Assembly (NCBI RefSeq): GCF_016806835.2
Contig: NZ_CP086111.1
Span: 674,001-738,000, forward strand
Length of the DNA: 64,000 nucleotides
Reading direction: 5' to 3'
Source of the DNA: Skermanella rosea
Lineage (GTDB): Bacteria > Pseudomonadota > Alphaproteobacteria > Azospirillales > Azospirillaceae
Positions 32,987 to 41,334 of the stretch are shown piece by piece (the first letter of the stretch is position 1; every line of letters begins with the position of its first letter). The position numbers and the translations under genes are program-made. The notes below the pieces were generated by a model. It was not told where the DNA came from. It was given only the letters and a program-made list of their open reading frames with translations, and ran no database searches.

Positions 32987-33640
32987 TCAGCGCATCGCGT
33001 AGCGGGACGCGCTGATCACCGCCTGGGTGCGGTTCTTGACGCCCAGCGACTTGAAGATCGCCGTCACGTGGATCTTCACCGTGCCTTCGGACAGGCCCAG
33101 CTCGTAGGCGATCTGCTTGTTGGACTTGCCCTCGCGCAGGCAGCCCAGGACGTCGCGCTGGCGCTGGGTCAGGCTGACGCCGGAGGCCGGCTCGGCCACC
33201 ACGGCATGGTCGCGCGGCACGCTGGTCAGGCCGCTGGTCCCGGACGCGTTCATCAGGGCGTGCGGCACATAGACGCCGCCGGCCAGCACCAGCCGCAGCG
33301 CGCTGACCATGATCTGCACGCTCGACGACTTGGGGATGAATCCGCCGGCGCCGTGCTCGATCGCCTGACGGGCGTCGGCGCCGCTCTCCGACGCGGACAC
33401 CACCACCAGCGCGGTCTTGGGCAGCAGCGCCTTGATCTGGCGGATGCCGTCGAAACCGGGCCAGCCCGGCATCTGCAGGTCGGTCAGGATCAGGTCGGGC
33501 GGCTCGCTTCCCGAGCATTGCGCCATGACGTCCTGGTAGGTCGCCGCCTGGACATAGTCGGCGTCCGAAAAAATCTGCTCCAGCAGCCGATTGAGTCCTT
33601 CGCGGAACAGCGCGTGGTCGTCCCCGATCAAAATACGCAT
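32987..33640 (-). CDS. NarL/LuxR-family response regulator
   Basis: 217 residues: a receiver domain with phospho-acceptor Asp54 (DLILTDLQMPG), acidic pair DD (7-8) and Lys in GGFIPKSSS, then a LuxR-type HTH (LTQRQRDVLGCLREGKSNKQIAYELGLSEGTVK, split here around 150-190). It binds DNA and acts in transcription. No sensor kinase is adjacent; the HisKA_2 kinase 3 kb away is a possible but unproven partner. The ATG at 33640 starts the receiver; the frame to 33706 adds a non-family extension. An inverted repeat upstream may be an autoregulatory site. Confidence 0.9.
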   Translation of the reverse strand: MRILIGDDHALFREGLNRLLEQIFSDADYVQAATYQDVMAQCSGSEPPDLILTDLQMPGWPGFDGIRQIKALLPKTALVVVSASESGADARQAIEHGAGGFIPKSSSVQIMVSALRLVLAGGVYVPHALMNASGTSGLTSVPRDHAVVAEPASGVSLTQRQRDVLGCLREGKSNKQIAYELGLSEGTVKIHVTAIFKSLGVKNRTQAVISASRYAMR

Positions 33641-33690
33641 CTCTTGCCCCTTTCCCTTTCTAGCCCGCTCATCGCATACGCAATTATGAG

Positions 33691-33712
33691 GTATGCTCAT
33701 TCGCAAGCATAC
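33691..33712. promoter_or_regulatory. Inverted repeat upstream of the response regulator
   Basis: GTATGCT (33691-33697) and AGCATAC (33706-33712) form a perfect 7-bp dyad separated by 8 bases, 51 bases upstream of the regulator ATG, in AT-rich DNA. It could be an operator for this LuxR-type protein or for another regulator. Confidence 0.4.
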
Positions 33713-33865
33713 TATTTTGTTCGTTAATAAACCCTACCAACGGCCCTAGTGCAAATTAATCATAGGAGAGATGGTTAATGTTGCTACTAAGTCACAGCTT
33801 TAATTAGCCAATATCATATGCCTGTAGGAGGAGAGGGATCGGACGGGGCTGATTTGATCCGAGTA

Positions 33866-34381
33866 TCATATTTCTTCGGTCATATGAGGGTGCGGGGGAA
33901 CGGGCCGGGTAATAGGCGGAGATTCGACATCCCGGCCCAGGAGCCGCAGTATTTCGGCCGGTTCGACCGTTCCGGCCCGGCTTTTGAACAGCCCGCGCAC
34001 CGTCGCGGCCGCCGCGACTCGGGCGTCCATCGACTCGATGCGGTGTTCCATGTAGACCCACTTAGCGTCCCAGCCCACGACGCGGGTATGCAGCCTGAAC
34101 CGCTCGAACGGCTTCAGCGACCGCCGGAAGCGGACGCTGACCCCGCCCAGCACCGGCATCCACCGGTTCCTCAGGATCGGCCGAGCCAGCCCGCACCGGA
34201 TCATCAGGTCCGCCCGGCCGAGGTCCATGATGGTCAGGTAGCGGCCGTTGTTCATGTGAAGATTGACGTCCAGGTCGTTCGGCCACACCCGGAACGTCAG
34301 GACCGACTCGTCCATTAGGTCCCGCCGCCGCCCGAACAGGGCGGCCAGCAGGACCTTGACCATGCGGAAGACCAGGTTCAT
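33866..34381 (-). CDS. Hotdog-fold acyl-CoA thioesterase (4HBT family)
   Basis: A 171-residue protein with the hotdog motif FRVWPNDLDVNLHMNNGRY, where the Asp and the HMNN segment match the 4-hydroxybenzoyl-CoA/YbgC-like thioesterase active site. Probably hydrolyses acyl-CoA intermediates. It lies 13 bases downstream of the acyl-CoA dehydrogenase and is the last gene of the minus-strand fad operon. Substrate chain length is unknown. Confidence 0.85.
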   Translation of the reverse strand: MNLVFRMVKVLLAALFGRRRDLMDESVLTFRVWPNDLDVNLHMNNGRYLTIMDLGRADLMIRCGLARPILRNRWMPVLGGVSVRFRRSLKPFERFRLHTRVVGWDAKWVYMEHRIESMDARVAAAATVRGLFKSRAGTVEPAEILRLLGRDVESPPITRPVPPHPHMTEEI

Positions 34382-34394
34382 CTCGGCGCCGCCT

Positions 34395-36191
34395 TCAGAA
34401 AGCGTCGGCGTCCATGTCCATCAGCACCTGCGAGCCGGCCATGATGGTCAGGAACAGGCCGTTGACCTGGGGCAGCAGCTTGGTCATGTAGAACCGCCCG
34501 GTCTTGACCTTGCTATCGTAGAACCCCGCCCGGCCGTCGGCCTCGGGCAGCTTCTCCTTCGCCGCCTTGACCATGCGAAGCCACATGTAGCCCAGCGCCA
34601 CCAGCGCGAACATCCGCAGATAGTCGGTGGAGGCGGCCCCCGCCTCGTCCGCGTTCTTCATGCCCCTCTGGGCGACCAGCGCGGTCGCCTGCTGGAGCTT
34701 GCCGAACGCCTTGGCCAGCGGGATCACGAACTCCAGCAGCTCCGGATCCTCCTGAGTCTCCTCCAGCAGCTCCGAGACGGGGTGGAAGAAGCGGCGCAGC
34801 AGCCGGCCCATGTCCTGGGGCAGCTTGCGGCCGACCAGGTCCAGCGCCTGGATCGCGTTGGTCCCCTCGTAGATCTGGGCGATCCGGGCGTCGCGGACGA
34901 ACTGCTCCATCCCGTATTCCCGGATATAGCCGTGCCCGCCGTACAGCTGCATGCCCATGTTGGTCGCGTCGAACCCGTGGTCGGTGAAGAACGCCTTCAC
35001 CACCGGGGTCATCAGCGCCACCAGGTCGTCGGCCTCGCGCCGAACTTCCGGGTCGGGATGCTTGATGGACACGTCGATGTTCATGCCGACCCAGGCGGCC
35101 AGCGCCCTGCACCCCTCGGTATGCGCCCGCATGGTCAGCAGGGTCTTGCGCACGTCGGGATGGACGATGATCGGGTCCGCCGGCTTGTCCGGCGCCTTGG
35201 CCCCCGTCAGCGACCGCCCCTGGAGCCGCTCGCGGGCATAGGTCACGGCGTTCTGGTAGCTGACCTCCGCGAGGCCCAGCCCCTGGATGCCGACGCCCAG
35301 CCGGGCCGCGTTCATCATGGTGAACATGGCGCGCATGCCCTTGTGCGGCTGCCCGACCAGCCAGCCCTTGGCGCCCTCGAAATTCATCACGCAGGTGCTG
35401 GACGCCTTGATGCCCATCTTGTGCTCGATCGAGCCGCACATCACGCCGTTCCGCATGCCCGGCGTCCCGTCCTCGCGCGGCAGGAACTTGGGCACCAGGA
35501 ACAGGCTGATGCCCCGCGTCCCGGCCGGCGCGTCCGGCAGCTTCGCCAGCACCAGGTGAAGGATGTTCTCGGTCAGGTCGTGCTCCCCGGCCGAGATGAA
35601 GATCTTGGTGCCGGTGACCGAATAGCTGCCGTCGCCCGACCCGTCGGGCACCGCCCGGGTGCGGATCATGCCCAGGTCGGTGCCGCAGTGCGGCTCGGTC
35701 AGGCACATGGTCCCCGACCAGGTGCCGTCCACCAGCTTCGGCAGGTACGTCCGCTTCAGCTCGTCCGTGCCGTGCAGCGACAGCGCGTTGTAGGCGCCGT
35801 GGCTGAGGCCGGGATACATGCCGAACGACAGGTTGGCCGAGCAGATGAACTCCTCCAGTATGAAGTTCACCACATGCGGCAGCCCCTGGCCGCCATAGTC
35901 CGGATCGCAGGAAACCCCCGTCCAGCCGCCCTCGATGAACTTGGCGTAGGCTTCCTTGAAGCCCGTAGGCGTCCGCACCACGCCGTTCTCGTAGTGGCAG
36001 CCCTCCTCGTCGCCGGAGCGGTTGAGCGGCTGGAGCTCGTTCTCGGCGAACTTCGCCCCTTCCTCCAGCACCGCCTCGATCAGGTCGGGCGTATGGTCCT
36101 CATGGCCCGGCAACTCGGCGAGCCTGCCGACCGCGAAGACTTCGTTGAGCACGAAACGGACATCGTCCAGAGGCGCCTTGTAGGTCGGCAT
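34395..36191 (-). CDS. fadE: Acyl-CoA dehydrogenase (FadE-type, 598 aa)
   Basis: An FAD-dependent acyl-CoA dehydrogenase with the extended C-terminal domain typical of ~600-residue bacterial members. Motifs are CLTEPHCGTDLGMIRTRAV (FAD/substrate), KIFISAGEHD, and the catalytic-Glu region QIYEGTNAIQALDLVGRKL. It catalyses the first oxidation of beta-oxidation. The start is supported by AAGGGA 9 bases upstream. A REP-like palindrome (36229-36326) separates it from the upstream HAD/ECH gene, so the two may be differently processed. Confidence 0.95.
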   Translation of the reverse strand: MPTYKAPLDDVRFVLNEVFAVGRLAELPGHEDHTPDLIEAVLEEGAKFAENELQPLNRSGDEEGCHYENGVVRTPTGFKEAYAKFIEGGWTGVSCDPDYGGQGLPHVVNFILEEFICSANLSFGMYPGLSHGAYNALSLHGTDELKRTYLPKLVDGTWSGTMCLTEPHCGTDLGMIRTRAVPDGSGDGSYSVTGTKIFISAGEHDLTENILHLVLAKLPDAPAGTRGISLFLVPKFLPREDGTPGMRNGVMCGSIEHKMGIKASSTCVMNFEGAKGWLVGQPHKGMRAMFTMMNAARLGVGIQGLGLAEVSYQNAVTYARERLQGRSLTGAKAPDKPADPIIVHPDVRKTLLTMRAHTEGCRALAAWVGMNIDVSIKHPDPEVRREADDLVALMTPVVKAFFTDHGFDATNMGMQLYGGHGYIREYGMEQFVRDARIAQIYEGTNAIQALDLVGRKLPQDMGRLLRRFFHPVSELLEETQEDPELLEFVIPLAKAFGKLQQATALVAQRGMKNADEAGAASTDYLRMFALVALGYMWLRMVKAAKEKLPEADGRAGFYDSKVKTGRFYMTKLLPQVNGLFLTIMAGSQVLMDMDADAF

Positions 36192-36228
36192 GGTTCAAGT
36201 CCCTTGGTATCTCGATGGGAGGGAATCC

Positions 36229-36326
36229 CGTAGGTCGGCCTTGGCCCGCAGGGCCAACGCCGACGTTGCTGCCGGAACGTCGGCGCGGAGGCGTCGGCGT
36301 TCGCCTTCGGCGAAGGCCGACCTACG
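36229..36326. repeat. 98-bp nested palindromic element in the fad operon
   Basis: Terminal 14-base arms (CGTAGGTCGGCCTT at 36229-36242 and its complement at 36313-36326) enclose further inverted repeats (GGCCC..GGGCC; CGCCGACG..CGTCGGCG). It sits between fadE and the HAD/ECH gene, so it will be transcribed as an extensive hairpin. It is similar in style to, but distinct in sequence from, the element at 22413 and 48483. Confidence 0.75.
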
Positions 36327-36340
36327 GTGTGCCTGTCGGG

Positions 36341-38686
36341 TCAGTTGCGCAGCGGCTTGCCGGTGGTCAGCATGTGTTCGATCCGGGCGACGGTGGCACG
36401 GGTGCGGACCAGCTTCATGAAGCTCTCGCGCTCCAGCTCCAGCAGCCGGTCCTCGTCCACCTCCTCCGTGATGTCGGTGTCGCCGCCGCTCAGCACCTCG
36501 GCCAGCGCGCCGGAGACCACCACGTCGTGGTCCGTCGCCTTGCCCTGTTGGCGGAACCCGTCCACCGCCATCCGCAACGCCGCCCGCGCGGTCGGCCCCG
36601 GCAGCCGCAGCGTCGCCGGCTCCGGCGGGGCGTAGTTCTCCGCCAGTTCCAGCGCCTTCGCCTTGGCGTCGGCCAGCAGCCGGTCGCGGTTCATGGTGAT
36701 GCCGTCGGTCGGGCGCAGGAACATCAGGTCGCGCGCCTCGTCCGCCGACTTCGCCACCTTGGCCAGGCTGATCGTCTCGAACACCTGGGCGATCGGCGGC
36801 ATCGGCCCGCCCGGCCGCTTCCTGTTCAGGGTCGCCCGGGTCAGCATCTCCTTGCAGCCGCCCCAGCCGGGGATCACCCCGACGCCGACCTCGACCAGCC
36901 CCATGTAGGTCTCGGCATGGGCCTGCACCGCGTCGCAATGCAGCAGGATCTCGCAGCCGCCGCCCAGCGCCATGCCCGACGGCGCCGCGACCACGGGGAA
37001 GGGGGCGTATTTCAGCGCCTTGTAGGTCTCCTGTCCCTCCTGGACCGACTGTTCCACCTGCGGCCACAGGGCGATGTTGACCGCGAACAGCGCCAGCCCG
37101 AGATTGACGCCGACCGAGAAATTGTCGCCCTCGTTATGGACGACCAGCGCCTTCCACTCGCCCGTGCCGTCGCCGATCATGCCGATCGCCTTCTGGATCA
37201 GCGCCATCACGTCGCCGTCCAGCGCGTTCATCTTGCCGGTGAACTCCAGGCAGGCGACACCGTCTCCGATGTCCCACAGGGCGGCCGAGCCGTTCCGCTT
37301 GATCGGCTTCGACCCGCGCTTGACGTCGGACAGCAGCAGCACGCCCTCGGGCCGGACCACCTCGGCATAGCCCCCGTCCACCGTCAGGAACTCCAGCCTG
37401 CCGCCCTCGGTCCGGTAGAATCCTTTCCCCGCCGCCTTCTCCAGCAGCGCCGGCACCGGCTTGCCCTCGTCCCTCAAGGCCCCGGCCAGCCAGTCCGCCC
37501 CCAGCTGGTCGATCAGCTCGAACGGCCCGAACTTCCAGTTGTAGCCCAGCCGCATGGCCTGATCGACCGCGGTCACGTCGTCCGCGATCTCCGGCACCAG
37601 CGACGCGGCATAGGCCAGCAGGTCCACCAGCACCCGGCGGGCATAGGTGCCGCCCCGGTCCGGATGCTCGACCAGCGCCCGAAGCCCCTGCTTCGCCGCA
37701 CCCACGCTCTCCAGCGAGGGTTTCTCCGACGGGCGGTACTGCCCCGTCGCCAGGTCGATCGCCTCCTTCACCCGGCCGCCGCCCGACCTGTTCAGCCGGT
37801 AGAAGCCGCCCTTGCCCTTCCGCCCGGTATAGCCTTCGGCGATCATGCGGGTGAACAGCTCCGGCTCCCGGTGGATCGCCCGGTACGGGTCGTCCGCCGG
37901 CAGGGTGTTCAACAGCGAGCGGCTGACATAGGGCATCAGGTCCAGCCCGACGAGATCGACCAGCCCGAACACGCCCGTCTTGGGGATGCCCATGGGCCGG
38001 CCCACGACAGCGTCGGCCTCCTCCACGGTCAGCCCCAGGTCCATCGCCTGGTTGATCGCGGCCTGGATCCAGTATGTCCCGATCCGGTTGGCGATGAAGC
38101 CCGGCCGGTCCTTGCACCGGACCACGCCCTTGCCCAGCCGCACGTCGGCGAAGCGGCTCAGGGCCTCGACCGCCTCGGGCCGCGTGTCCGGCCCGGCGAC
38201 CACCTCCAGCAGCCGCATGTAGCGCGGCGGGTTGAAGAAGTGGGTGATCATGAAGTCCCGGGCGAACCCATCGCCCCGCCCCTCGATCAGGTTCTTCAGC
38301 GGGATGGTCGAGGTGTTGGAGGAGACGATCGACCCCGGCTTCCGCACCGCGTCCAGCCGGGCATAGAGGTCCGCCTTGACCGCCGGGTTCTCGACCACGG
38401 CCTCGACGATCCAGTCCACCCCGGCCAGCTTCTCCAGGTCGTCCTCGATGTTGCCGGGGGTCACCAGCCGAGCGTTGCGCTTGTGCATGAAGGGCGCCGG
38501 CTCGGTCTTCAGCATCTTCTCGATCGCCGTGCGGGCCACGACGCTGCGGTCGTTGCCTCGCCCGTCCTTGACCTCCTGCGGCACGATGTCGAGCAGGAAG
38601 ACCGGGATGCCGGCATTGGCGATGTGCGCGGCGATGCCGCTGCCCATCACGCCGGCGCCGATCACGGCGGCGCTGCGGATTTCCAT
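36341..38686 (-). CDS. 3-hydroxyacyl-CoA dehydrogenase / enoyl-CoA hydratase fusion (FadN-like order)
   Basis: 781 residues. The N-terminal Rossmann domain (AAVIGAGVMGSGIAAHIANA) and 3HCDH C-terminal domains come first. A crotonase domain (about 470-680, GDNFSVGVNLGL and PSGMALGGGCEILLHCD) comes last. This is the reverse of E. coli FadB and resembles B. subtilis FadN. It performs the hydration and second oxidation steps. The ATG at 38686 has GGAGGAG upstream. It lies 29 bases after the thiolase gene, in a fadA-fadN-fadE order like the Bacillus fadNAE set. Confidence 0.94.
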   Translation of the reverse strand: MEIRSAAVIGAGVMGSGIAAHIANAGIPVFLLDIVPQEVKDGRGNDRSVVARTAIEKMLKTEPAPFMHKRNARLVTPGNIEDDLEKLAGVDWIVEAVVENPAVKADLYARLDAVRKPGSIVSSNTSTIPLKNLIEGRGDGFARDFMITHFFNPPRYMRLLEVVAGPDTRPEAVEALSRFADVRLGKGVVRCKDRPGFIANRIGTYWIQAAINQAMDLGLTVEEADAVVGRPMGIPKTGVFGLVDLVGLDLMPYVSRSLLNTLPADDPYRAIHREPELFTRMIAEGYTGRKGKGGFYRLNRSGGGRVKEAIDLATGQYRPSEKPSLESVGAAKQGLRALVEHPDRGGTYARRVLVDLLAYAASLVPEIADDVTAVDQAMRLGYNWKFGPFELIDQLGADWLAGALRDEGKPVPALLEKAAGKGFYRTEGGRLEFLTVDGGYAEVVRPEGVLLLSDVKRGSKPIKRNGSAALWDIGDGVACLEFTGKMNALDGDVMALIQKAIGMIGDGTGEWKALVVHNEGDNFSVGVNLGLALFAVNIALWPQVEQSVQEGQETYKALKYAPFPVVAAPSGMALGGGCEILLHCDAVQAHAETYMGLVEVGVGVIPGWGGCKEMLTRATLNRKRPGGPMPPIAQVFETISLAKVAKSADEARDLMFLRPTDGITMNRDRLLADAKAKALELAENYAPPEPATLRLPGPTARAALRMAVDGFRQQGKATDHDVVVSGALAEVLSGGDTDITEEVDEDRLLELERESFMKLVRTRATVARIEHMLTTGKPLRN

Positions 38687-38715
38687 GGGGGCTCTCCTCC
38701 GTTTCCGCTCGTGGC

Positions 38716-39852
38716 TCAGACCGCTTCCAGGACGGTGGCGATGCCCTGGCCGCCGCCGATGCACTGGGTGGACAGCGCGAACTGCCCGCCCTCGCGCTTC
38801 AGAAGCTGCGCCGCCTTGCCGGTGATGCGGGCACCGGTGGCGCCCAGCGGATGGCCCAGCGCCAGCGCGCCGCCGTCCAGGTTCACCTTGGCCCCGTCGA
38901 AGCCCAGCGCCTGGGCCACCGACATGGCCTGGACCGCGAAGGCCTCGTTGCTCTCCACGATGTCCAGGTCCTTCACGGTGATCCCGGCCCGCTTCAGCGC
39001 CTTCTCGGTGGACGGCACCGGGCCGTAGCCCATGATGGTCGGGTCGCAGCCGGACACGGCGATCGACCTGATCCGGGCCAGCACCGGCAGGCCGTGGGCG
39101 CGGGCGAACTCCTCCGACGTGACCAGGGTGGCCGAGGACCCGTCGGTCAGCGGGCTTGCCGTGCCGGCGGTCACCGTCCCCTCCGCCAGGAAGGCGGCCT
39201 TCAGCGACTTCAGGCTCTCGGCGCTGGTGTCGGCGCGGATGCAGCCGTCCTTGTCCACCACGCCGTCGGGCGTCTCGATCGCCACGATCTCGTCGTCGAA
39301 CCGGCCGGATTCCTGCGCCGCCGCCGCCTTGCGGTGGCTCTCCACGGCGAAGGCCTCCTGGGCCTCGCGGGTGAACTGGAACTTCATCGCCAGGTTCTCG
39401 GCGGTGATGCCCATGGGCATGTAGGCGCCAGGGTTGCTCTCGGCCAGCTTCGGGTTGGGCATGGGGTTGAAGCCCAGCATGGGCACCCGGCTCATGCTCT
39501 CGATGCCGCCGGCGATGAAGGCGTGCCCGGCATCCATCTGGATGGCGCCGGCCGCCATGTGGATCGCCTGCATGGACGAGCCGCAGAAGCGGTTGATCGT
39601 GGTCCCGGCGACGCTCTGGGGCAGCTCCGACAGCATGCCGACCAGCTTGGCGATGTTGAAGCCCTGCTCGCCCTCCGGGAAGGCGCAGCCCAGGATGATG
39701 TCCTCGATCTCGTGTGCGTCGACGCCGGTCTTCTTCAGCAGGCCGTTGACCACCTGGGACGCCAGATCGTCCGGCCGGATGCGGGCCAGCTTGCCCTTGC
39801 TGGCGAAGTGGAACGGCGACCGGGCAAATCCGGCAATGACCACGTTCTTCAT
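38716..39852 (-). CDS. fadA: Acetyl-CoA C-acyltransferase (thiolase)
   Basis: A 378-residue degradative thiolase. The nucleophilic cysteine is in INRFCGSSMQAIH (Cys ~89), the active-site His in GGALALGHPLGATGAR, and the second cysteine in QCIGGGQG. It cleaves 3-ketoacyl-CoA to finish each beta-oxidation cycle. First structural gene after the MerR regulator (42 bases) and followed by the HAD/ECH fusion. Confidence 0.95.
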   Translation of the reverse strand: MKNVVIAGFARSPFHFASKGKLARIRPDDLASQVVNGLLKKTGVDAHEIEDIILGCAFPEGEQGFNIAKLVGMLSELPQSVAGTTINRFCGSSMQAIHMAAGAIQMDAGHAFIAGGIESMSRVPMLGFNPMPNPKLAESNPGAYMPMGITAENLAMKFQFTREAQEAFAVESHRKAAAAQESGRFDDEIVAIETPDGVVDKDGCIRADTSAESLKSLKAAFLAEGTVTAGTASPLTDGSSATLVTSEEFARAHGLPVLARIRSIAVSGCDPTIMGYGPVPSTEKALKRAGITVKDLDIVESNEAFAVQAMSVAQALGFDGAKVNLDGGALALGHPLGATGARITGKAAQLLKREGGQFALSTQCIGGGQGIATVLEAV

Positions 39853-39894
39853 GGTGCTAGCTCCTCACCGACAATTCGGATTCTGGTTTGGCGT

Positions 39895-40335
39895 TTATTT
39901 CTTAGGCTTCTTGTCCGGCTCGACGCCGGCGGCATCCAGATGGTCCAGGATCTGGCGCTCCAGCGCGCGCAGCTCGTGCAGCGTCTGCTTGACGTCCTCC
40001 AGCTGGGTCTCCAGCGACCGGATCCGCTCCCGCCCGCGGCCCAGCGCGTAGCGCATCTGCTCGATCTGCCTGTCGTCCGTGTCGTACAGGTCCAGGAAGT
40101 CCTTGATCTCCGCCAGGCTGAAGCCCAGCCGCTTGCCCCGGCAGATCAGCGTCAGCCGCGCCCGGTCGCGATGGCTGTAGATCCGGTTCAGCCCGTCCCG
40201 CGTCGGCGCCAGCAGCCCCTGGTCCTCATAGAACCGGATCGTCCGCGGCGTCACCCGGAACTCCTCCGCCAGCTCGCTGATCGAGAAGGTGCGGGCGTTG
40301 GTGGAGCCGTTCGGCGGATCGATCATGCTGAGCAT
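39895..40335 (-). CDS. MerR-family transcriptional regulator (LiuR-like)
   Basis: 146 residues with an N-terminal winged HTH (FSISELAEEFRVTPRTIRFYEDQGLL), the family's most conserved segment, then a coiled-coil dimerisation helix (about 85-130) rich in Arg/Glu/Leu. No metal-binding cysteines. In many proteobacteria MerR regulators of the LiuR type control acyl-CoA catabolism. Here the same palindrome lies 47 bases upstream of this gene and upstream of fadD, so autoregulation and control of the whole fad block are likely. The start is at ATG 40335 or 40326; neither has a strong Shine-Dalgarno. Confidence 0.88.
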   Translation of the reverse strand: MLSMIDPPNGSTNARTFSISELAEEFRVTPRTIRFYEDQGLLAPTRDGLNRIYSHRDRARLTLICRGKRLGFSLAEIKDFLDLYDTDDRQIEQMRYALGRGRERIRSLETQLEDVKQTLHELRALERQILDHLDAAGVEPDKKPKK

Positions 40336-40381
40336 AGGAGGACACCGCGCTGGGGAATTGGGACCGGGAACCGGGATATGA

Positions 40382-40395
40382 CGTTTACGTAAACG
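40382..40395. promoter_or_regulatory. MerR-type operator upstream of the fad operon
   Basis: CGTTTACGTAAACG is a perfect 14-bp palindrome within TGACGTTTACGTAAACGGAA. It recurs almost unchanged before fadD (31098-31107 core). It resembles published LiuR-type sites (TTTACGTAAAC cores) as I recall them; the assignment is by pattern, not by experiment. Confidence 0.65.
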
Positions 40396-40446
40396 GAAGG
40401 TACGCGACCCGGCCCGCCGCGTCAAGCCCGCTTGCCGTTCCCGAGC

Positions 40447-40467
40447 ATACACACTAAAATACACACT
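40447..40467. promoter_or_regulatory. Direct repeats before ccdA (probable operator)
   Basis: ATACACACT occurs at 40447-40455 and 40459-40467, with a 12-base period, 27 bases before the ccdA ATG. Repeated short sites before the antitoxin gene are typical binding sites for autorepressing toxin-antitoxin complexes. Confidence 0.5.
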
Positions 40468-40493
40468 CTTGGACGCGGCGGAGGGACGTTCCC

Positions 40494-40781
40494 ATGCACA
40501 TCGGAACCGGGCAGATCTACGACCCCTCCGCGCCGAAATCGCGGATCAACATGACCCTCAACGAGGATCTGGTCCGCGTCGCGCGCGGCTACACCGACAA
40601 CCTGTCCGACTATGTCGAGAAGTTGCTGGCGGCGGCCATCGCCGAGGAACGGCGGAAGAGGCTGGCCGATCAGGAACATTGGGACCGGGTCTGCGCCTCA
40701 TGGGCCGAGTTCCACGAGAAGCACGGCTGCGTGGCGGACGAGTACAACGCCGACTTCCGGCCCGGGGACGCCACCCCCTGA
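40494..40781 (+). CDS. CcdA-like type II antitoxin
   Basis: 95 residues. An N-terminal ribbon-helix-helix segment (SRINMTLNEDLVRVARGYTDNLSDYVEKLL) is followed by a charged, probably disordered toxin-binding tail, as in the CcdA family. It should repress its own promoter and neutralise the partner toxin. GGAGGG precedes the ATG, and the stop overlaps the toxin start (TGATG), the usual coupling. Confidence 0.85.
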   Translation: MHIGTGQIYDPSAPKSRINMTLNEDLVRVARGYTDNLSDYVEKLLAAAIAEERRKRLADQEHWDRVCASWAEFHEKHGCVADEYNADFRPGDATP

Positions 40782-41095
40782 TGCCGCAGTTCGACGTTCA
40801 CCGCAATCCCGGCCGCTCCCGGGAGGCGACGCCGTACCTTTTGGTCATCCAGCGGGACCGCTACGACAGGATGCCGCGCCGCGTGGTCGTTCCGCTCGTC
40901 CGGCGGGAGTATACCGGTCACACCGACCGCGACCTGAACCCCGGCTTCACCGTCGAGGGCCTTGACGTCGTCATGGACCCCCTCGCGCTCGCCAGCGTCC
41001 CGGTCCGGGATCTCGGTTCCGCGATCGCCAGCCTCGACCACGACAGCACGCGGATCATCCGCGCGATCGACGAACTGGTCGCCTACGGCAGATAA
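40781..41095 (+). CDS. CcdB-like type II toxin (gyrase poison family)
   Basis: 104 residues matching CcdB throughout: start PQFDVHRNPG, YLLVIQRDRYDRMPRRVVVPLV, and the C-terminal SIDHDSTRIIRAIDEL-type segment (here SLDHDSTRIIRAIDELVAYG), the end that contacts GyrA in the known toxin. Full length, no damage seen, so the pair may be active. It sits at the edge of an insertion-rich island. Confidence 0.88.
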   Translation: MPQFDVHRNPGRSREATPYLLVIQRDRYDRMPRRVVVPLVRREYTGHTDRDLNPGFTVEGLDVVMDPLALASVPVRDLGSAIASLDHDSTRIIRAIDELVAYGR

Positions 41096-41204
41096 CCGCA
41101 ACCCCTTGCGGAGGGGCGGCGTCCCGCCGCCCAAGGTGCGCGGGACGCGCACCCTCCCGAATCCCACGACTCGCTCCGAAACCGACAGGATCATCGGACC
41201 CGCC

Positions 41205-41325
41205 GGCTTCATCCCACGGCGCCTTTCTCGACAGCACCTCGACCATTGCCGGAACCGGCTCGCTCGGAGCCGAGATAGCCGCGACGAACGCCTCGAAGCA
41301 CTCGGGAGTCAAGCGCATCAGGACA
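41205..41325 (-). pseudogene. Remnant of a DUF1778/TacA-like antitoxin
   Basis: On the minus strand the reading RLTPECFEAFVAAISAPSEP followed by VPAMVEVLSRKAPWDEA matches the C-terminal half of DUF1778 antitoxins (pattern ...aFlaaLdaPp.p.p.L..Ll.r.aPWd). There is no N-terminal ribbon-helix-helix half and no toxin partner; a dispersed repeat (Repeat D) abuts its upstream side. Probably a decayed toxin-antitoxin module next to the intact ccdAB pair. Recognised by pattern only. Confidence 0.4.
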
Positions 41326-41334
41326 GGCCAGCCT

